A DNA stretch of 64,000 bases from Betaproteobacteria bacterium. GTDB lineage: Bacteria > Pseudomonadota > Gammaproteobacteria > Burkholderiales > Usitatibacteraceae. The stretch is from NCBI GenBank assembly GCA_016720925.1, contig JADKJR010000003.1, forward strand, positions 1-64,000, read 5' to 3'. The position numbers were made by a program, and so were the translations under genes. Of this stretch, positions 53,208 to 61,417 are shown piece by piece (position 1 is the first letter of the stretch; each line of letters opens with the position of its first letter). The notes under the pieces were generated by a model. That model had not been told where the DNA came from and searched no databases. It was given only the letters and a program-made list of their open reading frames with translations.

Positions 53208-54248
53208 CTACGCCAGGAACAACAGCGCGTCGGCATCAACCGCGATCGGCACGACATCACCGGGCTTGAATTCACGGCGCTCGACCGTTTCGGCAGCAAT
53301 CGGATGTTCAGTACCCACGTCGAGAATCAGGCGCGTATGATCGCCGAGAAAAAATGCGCTGACGATCCTGGCTTGCAACGGCGCGTCGGCGGCCGGGACA
53401 ATGCGCACGTCCTCCGGGCGAAACAGGACTTCGTTTGCGACGCGTGGGCCGACGTGAAGCAATCCGCTGGGAAGCCGCAAATTCACGCCCTCCACCACGC
53501 CTTGCACGCGATTCATGGTGCCGATGAAATCGGCAACGAACCGGGTCGCCGGCCGGTAATAGATATCACGTGGCGTGCCGATCTGCGCGATGCGTCCTTT
53601 TTCCATCACCGCGATGCGATCGCCCAGCGCCATGGCTTCCGATTGATCGTGCGTCACGTAAACGGCGGTGATCTTGAGGCTGCGCAGCAGGCGATCAATT
53701 TCCGTGCGCAGCGATTCACGCAATTTGGCATCGAGCGCGGTGAGCGGTTCATCAAGCAATAGCACACGGGGTCGCACTGCGAGCGCGCGAGCCAGCGCAA
53801 CGCGTTGACGCTGGCCACCCGAGAGCTGGTCGATGCGCCGATCGGCGAAACCGTCGAGATGCATCATCGCCAGCATCTCCTCGACGCGCTGCTTCTTTTC
53901 TGCCTCCGCCATGCCGCGAACCTTCAGGCCATAAGCGATGTTTTCCGCCACGCTCATGTTGGGAAACAGTGCATAGCTCTGGAACACCATGCCCACACGG
54001 CGCTGCTCGATCGGCAGCGGCGTCACATCCAGCGCGTCAAAAACACCTGTCCGCCGGTATCAGGTTGTTCGAGGCCGGCAATGATCCGCAGCATTGTCGT
54101 CTTGCCGCAGCCCGAGGGACCAAGCAGCACCAGCGTTTCCACCGGGGTTAATGTCGAGCTGAACCGGCTCAAGCGCACGCGTACCGTCGGGAAACGTTTT
54201 GGCACAACCGGCGAGGCGGATGCCGACGGTGCTGAGAGCATTATCCAT
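53208..54248 (-). pseudogene. ABC transporter ATP-binding protein (Fbp/Pot type), frameshifted
   Basis: Three frames join into one ATPase. From ATG 54248 comes IRLAGCAKTFPDGTRALEP, then after an extra base at the CC of 54139-54140 the Walker A LLGPSGCGKTTMLRIIAG, then after an A-run fault at 54039-54043 the part from VGMVFQSYALFPNMSV with LSGGQRQRVALARAL, LLDEPLTALD and VTHDQSEAMALGD, ending with a TOBE-like C-terminal domain. All motifs are intact, so sequencing errors are likely. It overlaps the permease stop by eight bases. Fbp/Pot-class ATPases drive uptake of iron, polyamines or phosphonates. Confidence 0.75.
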
Positions 54249-55043
54249 GCGTTGATTTCCTGGCATTGGCGGGTTCCGTCATCCATTGCATCGCGATGAG
54301 CAACGGGATGATCATGAAGAAGAATATGATCGTGTACGCCGAACCGATTTCGAGGCGCATCGAGGCGTAGCTATCCGCCAGGCCCACTGGCAACGTCATG
54401 GTCAGCGGCGTGTGCAACATCCAGGTGATGTTGAATTCTCCCATCGACAAGGTCACCACCATCAGCGCACCGGCCAGAATGCCCTGCCGGCAATTGGGCA
54501 GGATCACATGGAAGAAACGCTGCATGAACGTCGCGCCGAGGCTGGCGGCGGCATCCTCAAGCGTCTTCAGGTCGATTGCACCCATCACCGCCAGCACCGA
54601 GCGCACCATAAACGGCAGCGTGAACAGGACGTGGCCGACGAGGATGAACGTCCAGCTGATGCGAAAGGCGCTGAACTGACCGTAAAGCAGAATAAGCGCG
54701 AGCGCCGTGGCGAGCCCCGGCACGGCGACCGGCAACACCATCAGTTCCTCGATCCAGCGGGTGTAACGGTTCTGCCGCCGCGCGAGCACGTACGCAGCCG
54801 GAACGCCAATCAGCAGCGTCACGGCCAGCGTCGCAAGCGCGATACCAATGGAGAGAAAGATGGTTCTGTTGTAGAGCGACCAGACTTCCACCACCCACCG
54901 CAGCGTGAGTCCGCTCTTGATGCCGATAAAAAAATTCTCCGTGACGCCGGCCATGATGGACAGCACCACCGGGACCACCAGGAAAGGCACAGACACCAAC
55001 CGTGAAGGCCAGTTGAACGTAAAAAACGTTTGGTGCGTTTCAT
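54241..55043 (-). pseudogene. ABC importer permease 2, frameshifted near its start
   Basis: The best start is ATG 55043 (MKRTKRF), but the frame breaks in the A-run at 55021-55026. With one base added, it continues as TFNWPSRLVSVPFLVVPVVL into a permease with about six TM helices and the EAA loop DLKTLEDAAASLGATFMQRFF. Without the fix, a GTG near 54999 would start a protein missing about 15 residues. The C-terminal half overlaps the ATPase start. It belongs to the same importer as the 55057 permease. Confidence 0.75.
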
Positions 55044-55056
55044 AGGTTGAAATGCA

Positions 55057-55884
55057 TCATGCCGCTGCCGCGACAGTGGAGCCCGCCATCGATCGCGCGA
55101 GTGCCAATGCCAGCCATGTGATCAAGCCGAGCACAATGGACAGTGCCGCCGCGAGTGAAAAATTGGCGTAGTTCGTGAACTCGCTGTAGATGGTAATGGG
55201 CAGCACGTTGATCTTGGTGGCGAGCGTGAAGGCGGTGCCGAACGCGCCCATGCTGGTGGCGAAGCAGATGGCGCCAGAGGAAATCAATGCGGGCTTGAGT
55301 CCCGGAATCATCACATCGCGGATCACCTGCCAGGGTGAGGCGCCGAGTGAGCGCGCCGCCTCTTCCAGCGCGCCATCGAGTTTCTCCGCGGCCGCCATGA
55401 TGGTGAGGATGACGCGCGGAATAGAGAAATACAGATAACCCAGGAACAAGCCGGCCATGGAATAGGCGAGCACTAGTTTCTCGCCAAATAACCACTCCGT
55501 CACACTGCCCACCAGTCCCTGCCGGCCGACCAGCAGGATGACCATGAAGCCCACCACCACGCCGGGAAACGCCAACGGAAAAGTGAGCGTGGCGAGGAGG
55601 AAACTGCGACCCAGGAATCGATTGCGCTGCAGGAACATCCCGGCGATACCGGAGATGATGATGGTGGCCAGCGTCACCGTGGCAGAAAGCACGACGGTCG
55701 AGACCAGGCTGCTGAAATAGCGCGGGTCGGTGACGACCGCCCAATACGCAGCGATACCCATCTCGCCGCTGGCACCAACCGCGAGCAGGCGGGCCATGGG
55801 CAGCAGCCAGAAGGCGGAGAAAATGGTGAGCGCCGGGAGCAGCAGCGCAATGTGGCGCAGGCATTCGCGGTGGTGGGGCTTCAT
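55057..55884 (-). CDS. ABC importer permease 1
   Basis: A 275-residue permease with about six TM helices and EAA loop DGALEEAARSLGASPWQVIRDVM. It lies downstream of the binding-protein gene and upstream of the second permease. Together with that partner it forms the two-subunit channel of an Fbp/Pot-type importer. Start at ATG 55884. Confidence 0.88.
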   Translation of the reverse strand: MKPHHRECLRHIALLLPALTIFSAFWLLPMARLLAVGASGEMGIAAYWAVVTDPRYFSSLVSTVVLSATVTLATIIISGIAGMFLQRNRFLGRSFLLATLTFPLAFPGVVVGFMVILLVGRQGLVGSVTEWLFGEKLVLAYSMAGLFLGYLYFSIPRVILTIMAAAEKLDGALEEAARSLGASPWQVIRDVMIPGLKPALISSGAICFATSMGAFGTAFTLATKINVLPITIYSEFTNYANFSLAAALSIVLGLITWLALALARSMAGSTVAAAA

Positions 55885-55910
55885 TTATTCGGCAGAGTCA
55901 TTGCGTTCAA

Positions 55911-55950
55911 CCACCCCCCCTCCGCGAGAAGGGTGGGGACGAGGGGACAC
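55911..55950 (-). repeat. CCCTTCTC repeat, copy B
   Basis: On the minus strand this reads GTCCCCTCGTCCCCACCC, then TTCTCGCGGAGG. It matches copy A (41766) at most positions of a 26-base core. It sits between the importer binding-protein gene and permease 1, where it could form a hairpin in the mRNA. Confidence 0.55.
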
Positions 55951-55961
55951 GCTGCGATTGC

Positions 55962-56969
55962 TTACTTCACCTCTTTTAAATACCGATCCGAAACACCCTT
56001 CTGCACTTCCGCCATCTTGGCGTAGTCGATGGTCTTGGCGCGTGCATATTCCGTTGCGGGCAGGAAACGAGCCGCGGCCTCCTTCGACACGGCACTCGCG
56101 CGCACCGGGCGCAGATAGGCGTTTGCCCAAACTGCCTGGCCTTCATCAGACAACACAAAATCCAGCACCTTCTTGCCGTTGGCGGCATTCGGCCCTTTGT
56201 TCACCAGGCTCATCACATACGGCACCACTACCGTGCCTTCGGCGGGAATCACGAAGGCGACATTGGCTTTGTCTTTGTATTTGGCGCGGTAGGCGTTGAA
56301 ATCGTAATCGAGCAGGATCGGGATCTCGCCCGAAAGCACGCGCGCGTACGAAGTTTGCTTCGGCACGATGGGATCGTTCTTCTGCAATTGCGTGAAGTAC
56401 TTGATGGCGGGGCCGAAGTCATTCATGTTACCGCCCATCGCCTGGTTCACAGCCACTGCACCAACATAACCAACGAACGCGCTTGGGGGATCAAGGTAGC
56501 CGATCAGCCCCTTGTATTCGGGCTTCAGGAGGTCCGCCCAGGATTTCGGCACGGGCTTGCCCTTAAGCGCATCCACATTCACCATGAAGCCCAGTGTGCC
56601 GGAGTGGATGGTGAACCAGGCGCCGTCGACGTCCTTCAGACCGTCAGGAATGTCGGCCCAGTTGGCGGGCTTGTAACCGGTGACCACGCCTTCCTTCTTC
56701 GCCTGAATGCCGAAAGTCACACCGAGATAAGTCACATCCGCGACCGGGTTCCCTTTTTCGGCGACGAGCTGCGACAACGATTGGCCGGAATTCTTGTTGT
56801 CCTGCGGAACAGTGATGCCGGTCTTTTCCTTGATGAGCTTCAACTGCGTGCCCCAGTCGGCCCATTCGGGCGGGCAGTTGTAGCAGATAGCGTTTTGCGC
56901 GAAGGCCGACAGCGTGAACGATGCGGCGGCGAGTAACGCGGCGGCCCCAATTTTGATGCATTTGAACAT
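55962..56969 (-). CDS. ABC importer substrate-binding protein (iron/phosphonate/polyamine type)
   Basis: A 335-residue family 1 binding protein. Signal peptide ends SAFAQN. Then NAICYNCPPEWADWGTQLK, a VAEKGNPVADVTYLGVTFG region, and PKSWADLLKPEYKGLIGYLD, typical of this fold. The start ATG is preceded by AGGAG. It heads the operon of importer genes and the phosphodiesterase. The solute cannot be decided from sequence; the phosphodiesterase at the end suggests a phosphate-containing compound. Confidence 0.88.
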   Translation of the reverse strand: MFKCIKIGAAALLAAASFTLSAFAQNAICYNCPPEWADWGTQLKLIKEKTGITVPQDNKNSGQSLSQLVAEKGNPVADVTYLGVTFGIQAKKEGVVTGYKPANWADIPDGLKDVDGAWFTIHSGTLGFMVNVDALKGKPVPKSWADLLKPEYKGLIGYLDPPSAFVGYVGAVAVNQAMGGNMNDFGPAIKYFTQLQKNDPIVPKQTSYARVLSGEIPILLDYDFNAYRAKYKDKANVAFVIPAEGTVVVPYVMSLVNKGPNAANGKKVLDFVLSDEGQAVWANAYLRPVRASAVSKEAAARFLPATEYARAKTIDYAKMAEVQKGVSDRYLKEVK

Positions 56970-57143
56970 GGTTCTCTCCTATGAGGTATTGCCAAGCGGA
57001 CGAGGTGACGCGGTTCATGCGACAGACGCGGGCGGTTTGATATTGTTGGTCTTTGCGCCGCGTTCAATTATGCCGCATTGGCAAGTCAGGTGTATTGCAG
57101 CAGATGGCGCCAGGCTAGCGGGAAACCCAACAATTGCCTGCGA

Positions 57144-57220
57144 TCAAACTCAAGCACTGGCGCGGCATGCAGGCTGGAAAAGACTCGAACGGCAAGCTGG
57201 ACGCGGGGCTTGCCAAGCAA
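57144..57220 (+). repeat. AGCACTGG repeat family, copy 8
   Basis: Reads TCAAACTCAAGCACTGGCG, then GCATGCAGGCTGGAAAAGA and ACGGCAAGCTGGACGCGGGG, ending CTTGCCAAGC. It is the longest copy, sharing the last block with copy 7. It lies near the 3' end of the UPF0149 gene. Confidence 0.7.
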
Positions 57221-57228
57221 ACGACTGC

Positions 57229-57891
57229 TTAGTGCAATTTCTTTTTTTCCGACCCCGGTTGCATTGGCGATGAACCCGGATGCTTCGCCGTCACTTTTGG
57301 CCGATCGCGCAGCGACTGAAAATACTTGTAGATGTCCACCGCCAGCATCGGCAAATCCTCGCGGCATTCTTGCAGCAGGTCCGCCATCTCGCGCGGCTTG
57401 ACCTGCTTTAGTGCCTTTGGATCAATCTCTCCGGCGAGCAGGCTGATGGGAAACAAGAGATCGTTGATTTCTTCATCATCGCCGGCTTCAACCCATGGCA
57501 CGGTCGAGGACTCGACGCCGTCGAGGTATGCCTGGCACCAGGCGGTATAGTCGTACTCGCTTTCGGCGCCCGCCTTGGCCGGCTCGGCGAGATTCAACAC
57601 CAGACCGAGCGATTCTCCCGCCTTGAGATCGGCGGCAATTTCGTCGTGAAACCGCAGCAGCAAATTCTGGACTTCCTGCGCCTGCGCAGCGCTCTCGTAT
57701 TCGGGATTGCCGAGCACGGCGGGCAGCCATTGCCCGGACTTCACTTTGACCGGCCCGCTGATGACCGCGCAGACAAAGCCCTGTATCTCGTCGAGGCCCA
57801 TCGACTGCTTCGCGAATGCGGGCGTAGCCAGTAGGAATTCGAGGTGGGCAATTTCGGCATCCGTCAGAGCGGTGGAAGGCGTTGTGGTCAT
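57229..57891 (-). CDS. UPF0149/YecA-family protein
   Basis: A 220-residue protein with the UPF0149 features DAEIAHLEFLLATPAFA and LDEIQGFVCAVISGPV, and acidic helices (EAGDDEEINDLLFPISLLAG). Members of this family often end in a zinc-binding SEC-C motif; here the end is only a Lys-rich tail. The function of UPF0149 proteins is poorly defined. It lies next to the aminotransferase gene on the same strand. Confidence 0.85.
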   Translation of the reverse strand: MTTTPSTALTDAEIAHLEFLLATPAFAKQSMGLDEIQGFVCAVISGPVKVKSGQWLPAVLGNPEYESAAQAQEVQNLLLRFHDEIAADLKAGESLGLVLNLAEPAKAGAESEYDYTAWCQAYLDGVESSTVPWVEAGDDEEINDLLFPISLLAGEIDPKALKQVKPREMADLLQECREDLPMLAVDIYKYFQSLRDRPKVTAKHPGSSPMQPGSEKKKLH

Positions 57892-57985
57892 AAGTGTCTC
57901 GATTCAGAATGTAGTGCCCAGCATACCCATTTTTTGAGGCGTGCTGGCGTCGGCACCGCGAATCGGCGAAGTCTCGCCTGCCGCA

Positions 57986-59173
57986 TCACCGAAACGCCCG
58001 TGTCAGCGCCTCGTAATCCGAAAGCTCGTTGTATACCTGCGCGGAAATGCGCAGCCAAAGGCGGCCATTGATGTCGATCACGGGCACTTCGATATTGTGT
58101 TCACGCAGCAGTTTCAGGCGCCATCTCGCGACCGTTTCTGCGTTGGCTGGCTCATCGACCGGTAAGGGCAGCGTGACCATGCCCGCGAACATCGCCGGCG
58201 GCGCGCCGGGTTCCACGCCCCATGCATCCGCGATGCGCGCCGCCGCGGCGCTTGCCTGCTCATGCAACGCTTGGCGATAGCGCCCGATACCAAGCGCCTC
58301 GATGAATTCCAGCGCCGCGGTCACCGCCAGCCGTGCGCTGGGGTCGCCTGTCCCCGTCCAGGCGAATTCCTGTTCAAAGCCCAGGCCGAAGTAATTGGAA
58401 ATCACCGCCGGGTGCAAGTCGCGCTGGCCCGCCGGCGTGGCAACGATGAACCCGCAGCTTTTTGGCGCGCACAGCCACTTGTGGCAATTGCCGACGTACC
58501 AATCCACGCCCTGGTCACTCAACGCATCCAGCGATAGCGGCAACATGCCCGGCGCATGGGCGCCATCGACCAGAACCGGCACGCCACGTTCGCGGCACAT
58601 GGAAACGATGGCATCAAGCGGTGTCACCACCGCCAGCGGCGAGAAGATATGGTCGATGATGGCGAGCCGTGCACCGCCCTCGAGCGCCTGTGCGTAAGCA
58701 TCGACAATCGACTGCGGTCCCGCGAGCGGCCAGCGAACCTTGGCCTCGATCACTGTGAGGCCGTGCCGTTCGGCGAAGAAGCGCGCCGTGTTCTTCACGG
58801 CGGGATAGGCGTGATTCGCGAGCACGATGCGATCGCCCGCTTGCCAGTGTATCGAGCGCAGCACGGCGTTGACGCCGGCAGTGGCGTTCTCGACAAATGC
58901 CAACCGCGACGGCGAAGCACCCACAAATTCCGCCAGCCGCGCGCCGGCTGCACGCAAGGCATCAGGCAGGGTATCGACCATGAAGCGCACCGGCTCCTGT
59001 TCCATCATCTCGCGCCAGCGCGACTGCGCGGCCTGCACGTGCCTTGGTGTGGCGCCAAACGAGCCGTGGTTAAGAAAGTGAATGGCCGGGTCGAGCGACC
59101 ACAGGCTGCGCAGGCCGTGACCAAAGGCGGTGCCAGGAATGGGCAGAAGGCTGGGAGTCGGTGAATTCGTCAT
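57986..59173 (-). CDS. Class V PLP aminotransferase (isopenicillin N epimerase-like)
   Basis: A 395-residue class V enzyme. Signatures include FLNHGSFGATPRHV, VENATAGVNAVLRSIHW, DGAHAPGMLPLSL and GNCHKWLCAPKSCGF with the PLP Lys. The fold matches the isopenicillin N epimerase/SufS group, but no cluster of sulphur or antibiotic genes is near. Start chosen at ATG 59173 (MTNSPTPSLLPIPG); the ribosome binding site is weak. Confidence 0.85.
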   Translation of the reverse strand: MTNSPTPSLLPIPGTAFGHGLRSLWSLDPAIHFLNHGSFGATPRHVQAAQSRWREMMEQEPVRFMVDTLPDALRAAGARLAEFVGASPSRLAFVENATAGVNAVLRSIHWQAGDRIVLANHAYPAVKNTARFFAERHGLTVIEAKVRWPLAGPQSIVDAYAQALEGGARLAIIDHIFSPLAVVTPLDAIVSMCRERGVPVLVDGAHAPGMLPLSLDALSDQGVDWYVGNCHKWLCAPKSCGFIVATPAGQRDLHPAVISNYFGLGFEQEFAWTGTGDPSARLAVTAALEFIEALGIGRYRQALHEQASAAAARIADAWGVEPGAPPAMFAGMVTLPLPVDEPANAETVARWRLKLLREHNIEVPVIDINGRLWLRISAQVYNELSDYEALTRAFR

Positions 59174-59441
59174 GTCGCCATCATCATACGATAGCACCTG
59201 TGGAATCGGCACTGGGCAAAGAGCCTGCGATTCGCCGGAATTGGAGGTATCGCACCAGCAAGCGGCCTGCACGCCAGTATCCCGGGCAATCCCACGCCCA
59301 TCTTCCTGCAACATCCTTTTACATTTCCGGTTTCGACGACCGAACTCCGCGCGCTTTTCTGAGTCAAAATGGACATCTGCGTAGTATTGAGTCGGCACGG
59401 GCAATGAAGCGCAGGTTCACGCAACGCGAAAGGTGACGATC

Positions 59442-60002
59442 ATGAAAAAATTGCTAATGGTTTCAGTTCTGGTAACGGGAGCGGGCCTGATGTCCGGTTT
59501 GGTGGCCGCGCAAGAGGTAGGCAAGGTGCTTTCCAGCACAGCGGTGTCGAAGCGGGTGACTGAGCCGCGCTCGACCTGCGTGGACGATGCCGATGGCCGG
59601 CAGCGCTGCCGCACGGAAATGGTGACCGAGGATCGAAACATCGGCTACAAGGTGGTTTATGAATACGCCGGTAAGCAGCACACGGTGCAATTGCCGTTCC
59701 CGCCTGGCGCGACCATTGAACTGGACGTTACGCCGGCGGTGCAGACGCTTGCCAATTCGACGCTGCAGGAGGCCGTCATGGCGCCGGAGCGGGTGTATGT
59801 GGATCGGGTGGAGCGCGTCTATCGCGAACCGGTGTATGTGGAGCCGGCCTATTATCCGTCGCAGCCCTATTACTATCCCGGTTACTACTCCTCGCCGGTA
59901 TATCCGCTACTTGGCGTGGCGCTTGGATATACATGGGGGCTTGGGCGCGGGGGATATTGGGGACATGGCAGCCGCGGATGGTCTGGACATCGCGGCCGGT
60001 AA
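59442..60002 (+). CDS. Exported protein with Tyr/Pro/Gly-rich tail
   Basis: About 186 residues from ATG 59442 with a signal peptide ending VAAQE. The middle (RSTCVDDADGRQRCRTEMV, then KVVYEYAGKQHTVQLPFPPG) resembles the C-terminal block of the beta/gamma-crystallin protein at 10677, including the two-Cys pattern and PPG. The tail is rich in Tyr, Pro and Gly (PAYYPSQPYYYPGYY, GLGRGGYWGHGSRGW). Envelope location is likely; function unknown. Confidence 0.7.
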   Translation: MKKLLMVSVLVTGAGLMSGLVAAQEVGKVLSSTAVSKRVTEPRSTCVDDADGRQRCRTEMVTEDRNIGYKVVYEYAGKQHTVQLPFPPGATIELDVTPAVQTLANSTLQEAVMAPERVYVDRVERVYREPVYVEPAYYPSQPYYYPGYYSSPVYPLLGVALGYTWGLGRGGYWGHGSRGWSGHRGR

Positions 60003-60034
60003 GCGCGCAGCTATTGATAGCCTTCATTGACAAT

Positions 60035-60100
60035 AAAGTCTAGCACTGGAGCGGCATCTGGCGCATTTATGCCCAGAGAGGCGCGTCAGCGCTAGAGTTT
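60035..60100 (+). repeat. AGCACTGG repeat family, copy 9
   Basis: Reads AAAGTCTAGCACTGGAGCG, with CTGGCGCATTTATGCCCAG in the middle and a right arm GCGTCAGCGCTAGAGTTTT. The ends form an imperfect inverted repeat. It sits between the exported-protein gene and the 3' end of hslO. Confidence 0.6.
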
Positions 60101-60117
60101 TAACATTTACCCCGAAT

Positions 60118-60990
60118 TCAATCCGCAAACAGTCGCTTCACTGCCTCCGCATCAAACCGATAGATCTGGTTGCAAATATCGTCCTTGACCTCGACGTAGC
60201 CCAGCTCGGCGAGCGTCGCCTCGACTTCCTCCCGGCCAAGTGATCGCAGCATGTTTTCAACCTTCTGCGAATCGCGTTTGCAGGCGTAGGTGACGGGCTT
60301 GGCTTCATATACGCGCACGTCTTCTTCGTGAAAAAGCCGCGCCAGCAATTGCTCAGCCGGCAGCGTGGTCAGTTCCGCGTCGCTCACACTGGCGGCCAAT
60401 TGCTCGACGCGTGCCCAGCCGTCGGCGTCCTTGATATCCGCATTCGGCAGCTTTTGCAGCAGCAGCGCGCCGGCACCGGTCTGGTTAGCGGCCAGCCAGA
60501 GGTGCGTGGGCATCTGTTCGGATTGATCGAAGTAATGCTCAAAACACTCCGCGACCGTAAAGCCCGATACCGGCACGATGCTCTGGTAGATCTGCGTGGT
60601 GTTGGTATAGGTGAGCGTCATGGCCAGCGTGCAGCCTTCCACCCATTGGGCAAAGGTGGCGGCACTGTCCTTGAAATCCGGGGCGGACATGCCGCGCACG
60701 GCGAGCGACTCGGTGCAATCGACAACGGCCAACGGACCCGTGTAGATCGCGTTCTTGCCACCACTGTCCGGTTTGCGCTGGATCTGCAGCGCCGCCTTGC
60801 CGGGCTGTTTCAATCCCGCGCCGACGAGCACCGCGACACAGGCCATCTCACCAAGGAACTGCTTGATATTGGCCGGATAGTGTCGGCTGATGTGCATATC
60901 GCGCCAGACGTCCGTCAGGCGTACCACCTGGCCGCGGATATCGAGGTTATCGAGGGTAAAGCGACGGCTGTAGTTTTGCAGGCTAGGCAT
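60118..60990 (-). CDS. hslO: Hsp33 redox-regulated chaperone with reduced cysteine set
   Basis: A 290-residue Hsp33 protein that protects unfolded proteins during oxidation. The N-terminal core has FTLDNLDIRGQVVRLTDVW and the C-terminal redox domain follows. Canonical Hsp33 has CxC and CxxC zinc cysteines. Here only Cys237 (in TYACKRDSQKVENML) and Cys273 (DDICNQIYRFD) remain; the partners are replaced by Arg and Asp. The activation mechanism is probably altered. Start taken at ATG 60990. It is divergent from a GIY-YIG gene. Confidence 0.88.
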   Translation of the reverse strand: MPSLQNYSRRFTLDNLDIRGQVVRLTDVWRDMHISRHYPANIKQFLGEMACVAVLVGAGLKQPGKAALQIQRKPDSGGKNAIYTGPLAVVDCTESLAVRGMSAPDFKDSAATFAQWVEGCTLAMTLTYTNTTQIYQSIVPVSGFTVAECFEHYFDQSEQMPTHLWLAANQTGAGALLLQKLPNADIKDADGWARVEQLAASVSDAELTTLPAEQLLARLFHEEDVRVYEAKPVTYACKRDSQKVENMLRSLGREEVEATLAELGYVEVKDDICNQIYRFDAEAVKRLFAD

Positions 60991-61093
60991 GTCCAAGTTT
61001 ATCAATATTCGCGACTGAGTTTGTAGCCGGATGCTTGTCGATTTGCTGATTGCCCGGTGGATGTTAGTCAGTGACACACCAATATCGGCGACA

Positions 61094-61387
61094 ATGAAAT
61101 ACGTGAAACCCGGGACCAAAACCACCAGCCAGACACGCTCGCCATTCGCATGGGTTCTGTATCTGCTCGAATGCGAAAATGGCAGCTACTACGCGGGAAT
61201 CACCACCGATCTCGAACGCCGCTTTGCCGAACATGTATTTGGGTTCGGCGCACGTTACACCCGCGCCAATCCTCCGCGGCGGGTCATCGCGGTGAAGGCG
61301 TTTCCGGATCGTGCGAGTGCGTCACGCGCGGAAGCAGCACTGAAGAAATTGCCGCGCTCACGGAAGGTCGCGTTTTTCGCCGCGTAG
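61094..61387 (+). CDS. GIY-YIG nuclease-family protein (YhbQ-like)
   Basis: About 97 residues. The first block WVLYLLECENGSYYAGITTD carries the LYL/YAG version of the GIY-YIG motif, and ERRFAEHVFGFGARYTR has the catalytic Arg and helix. The UPF0213/YhbQ group acts on DNA repair or single-strand DNA in some species. It starts at ATG 61094. It is divergent from hslO and convergent with the sulfatase gene. Confidence 0.85.
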   Translation: MKYVKPGTKTTSQTRSPFAWVLYLLECENGSYYAGITTDLERRFAEHVFGFGARYTRANPPRRVIAVKAFPDRASASRAEAALKKLPRSRKVAFFAA

Positions 61388-61417
61388 TCGCGAAAGAGAA
61401 TCGACGACGCCGGCGAT

